Assembly: GCA_963995505.1 (NCBI GenBank) | Contig: OZ023199.1 | Span: forward strand, 5,513,906 to 5,577,905 | Reading direction: 5' to 3' | Length of the DNA: 64,000 nucleotides | Origin: Hypericum androsaemum | Taxonomy: Eukaryota; Streptophyta; Magnoliopsida; Malpighiales; Hypericaceae | Part shown: piece by piece, positions 57,082 through 64,000 of the stretch | How the letters are laid out: every line of letters begins with the position of its first letter | Position numbering within the stretch: position 1 is the stretch's first letter | Position numbers and translations under genes: made by a program | Notes under the pieces: model-generated | What the model was told of the DNA's origin: nothing | The model's database searches: none | What the model saw: only the letters and a program-made list of their open reading frames with translations

Positions 57082-57680
57082 TAGCCGACACAGTCAAGTT
57101 CGACGGAGCTACCGATGATGCCGTGAAGCTTAGATTGTTTCCATTTATTTTGAAGGACCAAGCTAAAATGTGGTACAAGCAATTGGTCGATACAGAGATT
57201 TCCACGTGGGAGGAGTTAGCCAATGCCTTCCTTGAAAAGTTTTTCCCCTACGCAAAGACAAATAGGCTCAGGAAGGAGATCAACAACTTTCAACAATTTG
57301 AAAATGAGACCTTGAGTGAAGCTTGGGAAAGATTCAAGGGACTACAAAGGAGTTGCCCACATCACAATTTGACAGAGGAGTTTCTACTCCACACCTTCTA
57401 CTTTAGCCTTGGATCATCTACAAGGGGCACTGTTGATGCCGCCGCAAATGGATCATTCTTGAGAAAGGAGAAAGATGAAGCCTACCACATCTTGCAGCAG
57501 TTGGCAATTACAAACATGCTTATGGCTAATGAGAGAGCTAGGCAACCGAGAAAGGAGCAAGTAGAAGTGATTGATGTTGACATTGCCTCCTCAATTCAAG
57601 CTCAATTGGCTTTATTAGCAAAGCAAGTGAAGGAAATAAGCTTGAACAAAAGCAATGTGGCAATGTTGGCCATGAGATGA
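57082..57680 (+). pseudogene. Athila gag, 5'-truncated and frameshifted at the zinc knuckle
   Basis: Directly after the LTR junction the frame reads IADTVKFDGATDDAVKLRLF, then FILKDQAKMWYKQL, ISTWEELANAFLEKFFPYAK and ETLSEAWERFKGLQRSCPHH, the conserved retrotransposon gag domain. An acidic IDVDIASSIQ segment follows and the frame stops at 57678-57680. The zinc-knuckle part CGNVGHEMNEC is readable only in the next frame, so a one-base shift occurred shortly before it. The nominal ORF starts inside LTR sequence (56934) with no evidence of use. Confidence 0.85.
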
Positions 57681-59755
57681 ATGAGTGTGCCATGTTGGGC
57701 TCTTCTATGGAGCAAGTAAATTTCGTGGGTGGCCAAGGGCAAGGAGAAAATAGGATGGGAAACAACCCATATTCCTCTACTTATAATCCCGGTGGGAGAA
57801 ATCACCCGAACTTCTCTTGGAGGGGTACCGGAGGAAGTAGTGGAGATAACATGGCAATTGTTCCGGATAAGGGACTTCCTCTTCGCAATACACAACAAGG
57901 ACCTCCTCCGGGTTTCCAACCACGTGCGTTCTTGACAGATAGAATGGGTGCTGTTGAGGAGAGGTTTGACAAGATGGAAAAGTTTATGCAAGACGTTGGA
58001 GGGGTGGTTAGCCAACAAGGCCAAATTTTGGCCGCCATACAACAACAAGCATCAAGGCAAGATAACCTTGAACAAATCCTCAAGGGGCAAGCAACCGCCA
58101 TGTATAATATAGAGAGACAACTTGGGCAAATAGCAAGTGCAAGTGCCCACAGAGCGCCCGGCTCTCTTCCAAGCTCCACGGAGGCTAATCCTCGAGGAAA
58201 TGTGTGTGCAATTTCTTTGAGGAGTGGCAAGGAAATAGCTTCTCAAGAGGCAACCCGGAAGAACAATAACGATCCTATGGAAGCCATTGAGGAGGAGAAA
58301 GAAGTAGAGGCAGAGAGAGAGAGAGAGAAAAGTCACCCGGTTGAGAGTGCTGAAGAAGAAGTCTACGTGCCACCACCACCTAAAGCTCCTCGACTACCAT
58401 TCCCTCAAAGAGTGAAGAAGAAGAATGTGATGGATGACAAGTTTATTGGCTTCATGGAAAAGATGAAGAACATCCAGATCAGTGTTTCTTTTCTTGAGAT
58501 GTTGGATCAATTACCGCAATACTCGAAGTTTCTCAAGAAACTCATCACGAAGAAGAGGAAGTGGAAAGATGGAGAGACGGTAGCCCTCACGGAGAAGTGT
58601 AGCTCTCTCATCTCTAAGGAGCTCCCGACAAAGCTAAAGGACCCGGGGAGTTTCACTATTCCTGGTAGAGTTGGTGATGTTGAGTTTCCCAAGTGCTTAT
58701 GTGATTTAGGCGCTAGCATTAACTTGATGCCTTTGTCTACTATGAGGAGACTTGGCTTGTGTGAGGTGAAACCAACTTCTATGCGTCTCCAATTGGCGGA
58801 CCAAACCATGAAGAAGCCATTCGGGGTTGTGGAGGATGTCTTGTTGAAGATTGATAAGTTTATCTTCCCCGTGGACTTTGTGGTGTTAGATTACGAAGAA
58901 GACAAGAGTTGTCCACTAATTCTTGGCCGACCGTTTCTCAACACGGCACGTGCCTTGGTGGATGTACATGAAGGAAGATTGGTCCTCCGAGTAGGGGAGG
59001 AGAAAGTTGAGTTCAAGATGTCCAATACAATGCACCACCCTCTTGATGAAGGCTTGTGCATGAAGATTGATTTGATTGATGATGGTGTCCTCAAGTTGGG
59101 CAAGGAGAGCTCATTGAAGATTGAAGATGGAATAGAGGAAAAGAATGATGGAGAACAAGATGAGGATGACATGGTTGATTTGGAGTATCCTACTCCACCT
59201 TCATTCATTAAGGCTCTAAGCTTGGAGTTGAAAGAGCTACCCTCCCATCTACGATATGCATTCTTGAAGGATGAAGGAAGAATCCCCATTATCGTCTCCA
59301 ACAAGCTCTCTAAGGAGCAAGAGGAGAAGGTGCTTGAAGTTGGTAACAAACGGATTAAGGCCATGGCATGCCAAAAATCTGATATGAAGGGGATAAATCC
59401 CGACATGGTTATGCATTACATCCACTTGGGGGAAGAAGCCAAGAAGGGGGTGGAAAGGCTTCATAAGGAAAAGGCAAAAAGATCACATGACGCCCACATC
59501 GGGAAGAAGGAGTTCAAAGAAGGTGATCAAGTGCTACTCTATAACTCCCGTTGGAAACTTTTTCCCGGAAAACACAAGTCCAAGTGGAGTGGACCTTTCA
59601 ATGTGGTAAAGGTTTTTCCATTTGGAACCCTCAAATTGGAACGAAGTAATGGAGGGGTCTTCAAGGTGAATGGCCAAAGGTGCAAGATTTGCCATGGTGG
59701 TAATATGGAACGACAAGCGGAAGTGCACTCTGTCACCTCACCCTCCAATGCATGA
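57677..59755 (+). pseudogene. Athila gag-end / protease / integrase-tail fusion ORF
   Basis: An uninterrupted frame of 692 codons. It begins in the gag knuckle region (MNECAMLGSSMEQVNFVGG), passes through a coiled acidic linker and the aspartic protease (GDVEFPKCLCDLGASINLMP, with active-site DLG, then CPLILGRPFLNTA), and reaches the start of the RT module (KSDMKGINPDMVMHYIHLGE, residues about 570-590). There it jumps directly to the post-core integrase region LHKEKAKRSHDAHIGKKEF and LLYNSRWKLFPGKHKSKWSG. About two-thirds of pol is therefore missing, yet frame is kept to a natural stop. Confidence 0.88.
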
Positions 59756-60100
59756 ACAAGGGAAGTGAAGTCAAGCTAACGACTATAACTTAGCATGTTT
59801 TTGTATTGTCTTTATATTTGTCATTGTCTATATGTGTTTTGCTTATTACGTTTGTTCTTATAATTTTGAAGTGTTAGTTTCATGCTTATGGGCTCTCTCG
59901 CATTTTGAAGGTGATTTGGACGGTTGGATGATCGACAAGACACATGGTGGCGTAGCCCCCGCCATCCCAAAATGGTACGACCTATGGCTCAACGAGGAGG
60001 AAAAATTTCTGGCTTGGCGGACGCCATCTTCGCGGTGTACGCCAACCGAGTTACAGGGGGCCTCGAGCATCCGATGGAGCTGATTCTTGTGGCTATGGAA
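59756..60100 (+). other. Athila post-pol region
   Basis: AT-rich untranslated stretch followed by a short GC-rich part (59920-60100, ORFs of 60-83 codons on both strands) with no env-like signal peptide or membrane segment. Probably the remnant of the region that carries the extra ORF in some Athila elements. Confidence 0.4.
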
Positions 60101-60760
60101 AGCTAAGAGGTAGGCCTACAACTTTGTAGTCGATGATTTCTTCTAGTTCGGGGTGGAAGGAGTCTCAAATCGAAGGAATAATCGTGGCTCATCATCAAAG
60201 GCCACGGTCAGGGCCCAGCTGGCGCTATCATTAGTAAACAGGCCATATCTTGGTGTCGAGCATCCGCAGGAGCTGATTCTTGTTGCTATGAAAAGCTAAG
60301 AGGTAGGCCTAAACCTTTGTAGTTTATGATTTCTTCTAGTTCGGGGTGGAAGGAGTCACAAATCGAAGGAATATAAAGGCCACTGTCTTGAAAAATCTCT
60401 GTAAGTCCACTACTTGAAAAAACGCGGAGGCCACGGTCGTGGCTCAGCCAAGGCAAAACATGCCACGGTCGTGGCCAACTCTCTGTAAGTCAGCATAGAG
60501 GAAAAACGCAGAGGCCACGGTCGTGGCTCAGCCAAGCCGAAACATGCCACGATCGTGGCTCATCATCAAAGGCCACGGTCATGACCCAGCCTGGCGCTAT
60601 CATTAGTAAATCGGCCATATCTTGGTGCTCGAGACTCGGATTGAGGTGATTCTTATTGCTACGGAAAGCTAAGAGATAGGCCGACAACTTTTTACTCTAT
60701 GACTTCTTCGAGTTCAGGGTGGAAGGGGTCTCAAATATTTGCCAACGAAACCTATTATAA
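60100..60760. repeat. Tandem repeats with GCCACGGTCGTGGC palindromes inside Athila
   Basis: Long units starting GCTAAGAGGTAGGCC recur at about 60103, 60296 and 60668, each followed by CTTCTAGTTCGGGGTGGAAG. Between them are short units with near-palindromes GCCACGGTCGTGGC at 60430-60443, 60462-60475 and 60514-60527, and a perfect one, GCCACGATCGTGGC, at 60547-60560. It is non-coding. Confidence 0.8.
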
Positions 60761-62464
60761 TCCTACCTCCTAAATCCTCCCAATCCACGCAAATGACCGA
60801 TGGAACGATCCGGATACAACATCCCACCACCACCACCTTCTCCACCTCAAGACTAAGGGGAGTTTCTTAGCACTTTATTTTTCTTTAATTAATTTGTTTT
60901 TTATTTTTATTAATTATTTTTTGTTTTTGTCTTTGTGATGTCTTGTTCTTCATGTTTGATTGATGTTCATGCTTGGTTCTTATTACATTTGTTAGTATAG
61001 TTCAATTGTTTAAATGTTTATGTGCTCCCTACACCTTGAGGACAATGTGTTCTTCAAGTGTGGGGGTGTGGTTCCACTTAGGAATCCTTTTGTATGTTTA
61101 GATATGGTTTGTCTTGTTCAGGCAATGATTTGGCATGAATTTTCAAAATTTGACCCCCTTCAAAATTCTTTAACTCGTGTTAGAAGCTTACCACATACCT
61201 AGTTAGGAAATGAACTCGAGCACAAGGCCTAAGAACTTGTAGAAACCTCACCCTCGGTTGTTTAGACTAGTGGTCTCACTATGTAGATTAGACTAGAGGG
61301 TTGATGAGTGACCTTGTAAGAAACTTTGAGCCGAAGGAGGAGACAACCGTCTTCATTTATTCATGAGGTTCCTACATGAGTTCGGTTGATCGAGGTATCC
61401 TACTAGTACTTGACATAGTCTTGGTTGTGTGGCGTTAGTGAATGACGGGGGCTAATCCTTTGAAATTGAGCCTAGAGCTTTAAAGCCAAGAACCTTTATA
61501 TCCATTACTTTAACCCATTGAGCCTAGCCATTCTTTGATCATATTATATGTATACTAACTCTAAGCCTTATATCCACCATCTTCCCGACCTTTGGTCATC
61601 CGATCCGAGGACACATAAGTTTACATTTTTTTTGGGGAAATGATATGTATTGGGTTTAGTTGGTAGCTTTGTGTTCTTATGGGTTAATTCTTTGGGAATT
61701 TGGGTAATTGAGAGGCCATACAAAGAAGCCGAGTTCTTGCCTAGAAAATGCCAAGTTTGTGTTTGTGTTTGTATTTGTTGAAAGAAGAAAAAAAAAGAAA
61801 AAAAAAGAAAAAAAAGAAGAAAAGAAAAGAAAGAAAGAAAAGTGAAGGTTGAATAAGGCATTTATAATTGGCATAACTCGTGCTACACGGTCTTAGAAAA
61901 TGGGTGAATTTTGGGAGTGTGATTTAACTACTTATGGTGAAGATGTTTAGAATAGACGAGTGACTAGAGTACTTTTGTAACATGTCCTCGGATTGGGTGG
62001 TTTAACTACTATCCATACATATTTTCTCACTTTTACCTTAGCCCCATTACAACCCGATTGAAAGCTCCTGGTTCACGAGCAACCACACGACTTTGAGACA
62101 CTGTTGAGTAGGACGTAGGATACTTTGAAAGACATCGATCATGTATGCGAGAGATAGGAAGTTGGCTACTTACACATCGTGAGCTAAAATTTCCGAACCT
62201 CTGAGTGGTTAACCTTCTAGTGTCTTATACATAGTGATAATATTTGGTTAAACCATCGAGTGGTGAGATGTCTACCGGTTCTTACTCTTTGTGTTTGGGT
62301 TGATGTACTAGCTAGGTTGTGGGGTCGACTTTTGATGTGAGTTTGAGATTTTGAGGGGAGTCAAGTGGTGAATTGATCATGCCTAGTCTTATCCTTTTCA
62401 TGTTTTCTTTCTTATGTGATTGTGATTGTGATTGTGTTTGTATGAGTATGGCTTGAGGACAAGC
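60761..62464 (+). other. Athila 3' non-coding region
   Basis: AT-rich, with no ORF of note, and a purine-rich tract of AAAG/AAGAAA (about 61784-61842). A polypurine-like motif TCAAGTGTGGGGGTGTG at about 61056-61072, with CTTGAGGACAA before it, duplicates the one at the true 3' LTR border. Confidence 0.5.
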
Positions 62465-62467
62465 AAT

Positions 62468-62485
62468 GATTCAAGTGTGGGGGTG
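62468..62485 (+). other. Athila polypurine tract
   Basis: ATTCAAGTGTGGGGGTG directly precedes the TGATGAG start of the 3' LTR. It is the expected primer for plus-strand DNA synthesis. Confidence 0.7.
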
Positions 62486-64000
62486 TGATGAGTGTGAAAA
62501 CACTCTATCATCTATGTATGTTTTAGTGTCAATTTTCCATTGTTTCTAGTATTGTTGTGTGTTATTTATCGTTGTATTGTTATATTTCGTGTTTTCAACG
62601 TTTTAGTATAGTTATTGTGATTTTCATTAGTTTTGTTCATTTTTATTTCAAGGAGGCTTTGTGGTGATGCGGGGAGGATATTGGTATACTTTGGAGCGCG
62701 TCAACGACGATCGGATCAGCCTTGAAGAATGGTGCACGATCGGGAAGGCGACGACATTGGGCAAACTGACATTGAGAAACTTAAATGCTGATAACTTTCT
62801 CATCAGAAGTCCAATGGAGGCAAGCAAGTTGGCGCTGGAAAGAAGACATCCGGAGCTACAACTTTGTCTTTATAGTCTTCTTCAAATTCGAAGTCTAAGA
62901 GGGTCAAAAATACACATGAAGTCAAGCTTTAAATCTGAGGACTCGCCTGACCGAAATCGGCCAAAATTCCGGGACCATTCCGGAATTTGCCATGACGTTT
63001 TCTTGGCTGCCATCCCACCACCTTTTGGCTGGAATTCCACTACCTAATTTCCCATACTCCACTACTTCCATTGTCTCCCACTAATTCACTTTGTCTCCCA
63101 CTATCTCCCACTCCACTTCTCCATACATTGACTACCAACACCATTCCACTCATCCATCCATTCTCTCTTCCTCCCTCCCAAGAAAAAACGTGGCTGCCAA
63201 CCTTCCTCTTCCTGGAGAAAATTCGTGGCTGATGAGAAGAGAAGGAGAGGAGGAAAAACGTGGCCAAGAAAAAGCTAGGAGAGGAAGCCATTGCTGAAGC
63301 TTGTGAAGGGAACTTGAAGGAAGAAGATTGGAAGCTTGAAGACCATTTTGAGCTTTCTCTTACTCTATCTTTTAATGTTCTTGTTTTGCTTGCTTTGTTC
63401 AATGGATGCGTTGAGTTGTATGTTGAATATGTGTGAGTAGCTCATTTGTGGGTTTGGTGCCTTGATGGCATCTACCTAGGCAATGGTTTTGTGGGGTTAA
63501 TATGTTAAGGTTTATGAACTAGTTGATGTGTTTAATGCTTAATCTTGATTGATCACCTTGATTATGAATTAAGTTAATGTTAATTGCCGAGAGGGGTTAG
63601 GATTAACGGACCATTTAACTAGTTGAGTAGAAACCTATTGTTGAGAGATCACCTTATGTGACTAGTTGTCCAAAGGGTGGTGATTATAGTTGGTGATTAG
63701 TTAGATTAGATGGCTAATTTGTCGCGAGAGCGTGGTTAGTTCATCTAAGTCTAGTTAAGAATCGATTTAGACTAGTTTGTCGCGAGAGCGTTGATTAGTT
63801 GCTTAAGGAACATCCGGACCATAACACGAACTTAATAAACCCCATAAGCCATTTGGTTATTTAGGTTGTCATTGGCACCGAGCCCACTCTTTCCTTTATT
63901 GTTTACATCTTCTTGTATTTAGTAGTTGTAGTAACCAATTCGTGTTTGGAATTGACACCTCCATTTATTATTGTCCTAAACTAGTGGTAAAGTCGAATTT
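62486..64000 (+). repeat. 3' LTR of Athila-like element (continues past window)
   Basis: It begins TGATGAGTGTGAAAACAC and runs at least 1515 bp to the window end, consistent with the very long LTRs of Athila. The first 733 bp match the 5' LTR. The short ORFs in it (for example 62661-63047, repeated at 56524-56910) are LTR sequence, not genes. Bases 63590-63800 have a recurring GTCGCGAGAGCGT motif. Confidence 0.9.

Larger units (their letters stand above)
56349..64000 (+). mobile_element. Athila-like Ty3/gypsy retrotransposon with internal deletions
   Basis: Order: truncated 5' LTR (56349-57081), gag, protease, a fused integrase tail, a non-coding region with tandem repeats (59756-62464), polypurine tract CAAGTGTGGGGGTG, and a 3' LTR from 62486 running past the window end. 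Gag, protease and integrase-tail sequences and the very long LTR are those of Athila. Most of RT, all RNase H and the integrase core are missing. Without a PBS or RT it can move only with help, if at all. It is inserted in a PMD fragment. Confidence 0.88.

Noticed and set aside
58262..58340. Acidic Glu/Arg-rich stretch in the Athila ORF as a separate coiled-coil gene
   Set aside because: It lies inside the continuous gag-protease frame and is a normal linker for such elements.

Overview
This is a window of a flowering-plant nuclear genome, most likely a eudicot. It holds intron-containing genes with plant-specific families, spaced by AT-rich DNA and dense layers of plant transposable elements. 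There are no bacterial operons, CRISPR arrays or rRNA genes.

Host genes. (1) An HT1-like Raf-type kinase (4999-6927, +, 3 exons), beside (2) a single-exon plant gene of unknown function (7447-8037, -). (3) A SOBER1-like acyl-protein thioesterase (10426-12364, -, 6 exons) and (4) a mitochondrial pyruvate carrier subunit (16565-18415, +, 5 exons), separated by an inserted hAT transposon. (5) A small gene of unknown function whose last exon carries an EAR-like LxLxL motif (19761-22070, -, 3 exons). (6) A DUF506 / PDDEXK-like gene (41723-43179, -, 2 exons). (7) A RUG3-like mitochondrial RCC1-repeat gene (47425-51794, -, 6 exons). Exon joins were worked out by reading GT/AG borders that keep frame and family motifs. 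A TATA plus telo-box promoter near 32075-32108 precedes two tandem RNA units (about 32348-32507 and 32727-32882) that fold like H/ACA snoRNAs.

Mobile elements. 1-1335 is the 5' end of a minus-strand Ty1/copia element. 1419-1874 and 8625-9605 are Mutator-like long-TIR elements with perfect 9-bp target duplications, and 30340-30639 is a one-ended relative. 13296-15777 is a nearly complete hAT element with an 8-bp duplication and one in-frame stop. 25250-30300 is a decayed minus-strand LINE. 33848-37349 is a decayed copia element interrupted by a 330-bp TRIM. 38060-39640 is a stack of nested inverted-repeat elements. 40104-41054 is a PIF/Harbinger derivative. 52548-53400 is a hierarchical minisatellite. 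53468-56348 holds two plant-mobile-domain fragments with a non-autonomous hAT element (54434-55394) between them. 56349 to the window end is an Athila-like Ty3/gypsy element with large internal deletions.

The first half is gene-rich with TEs between genes. The right end is a TE nest. The host genes have unrelated individual functions (stomatal CO2 signalling, protein deacylation, pyruvate import, mitochondrial RNA processing). The thioesterase-carrier pair looks like conserved ancestral gene order.
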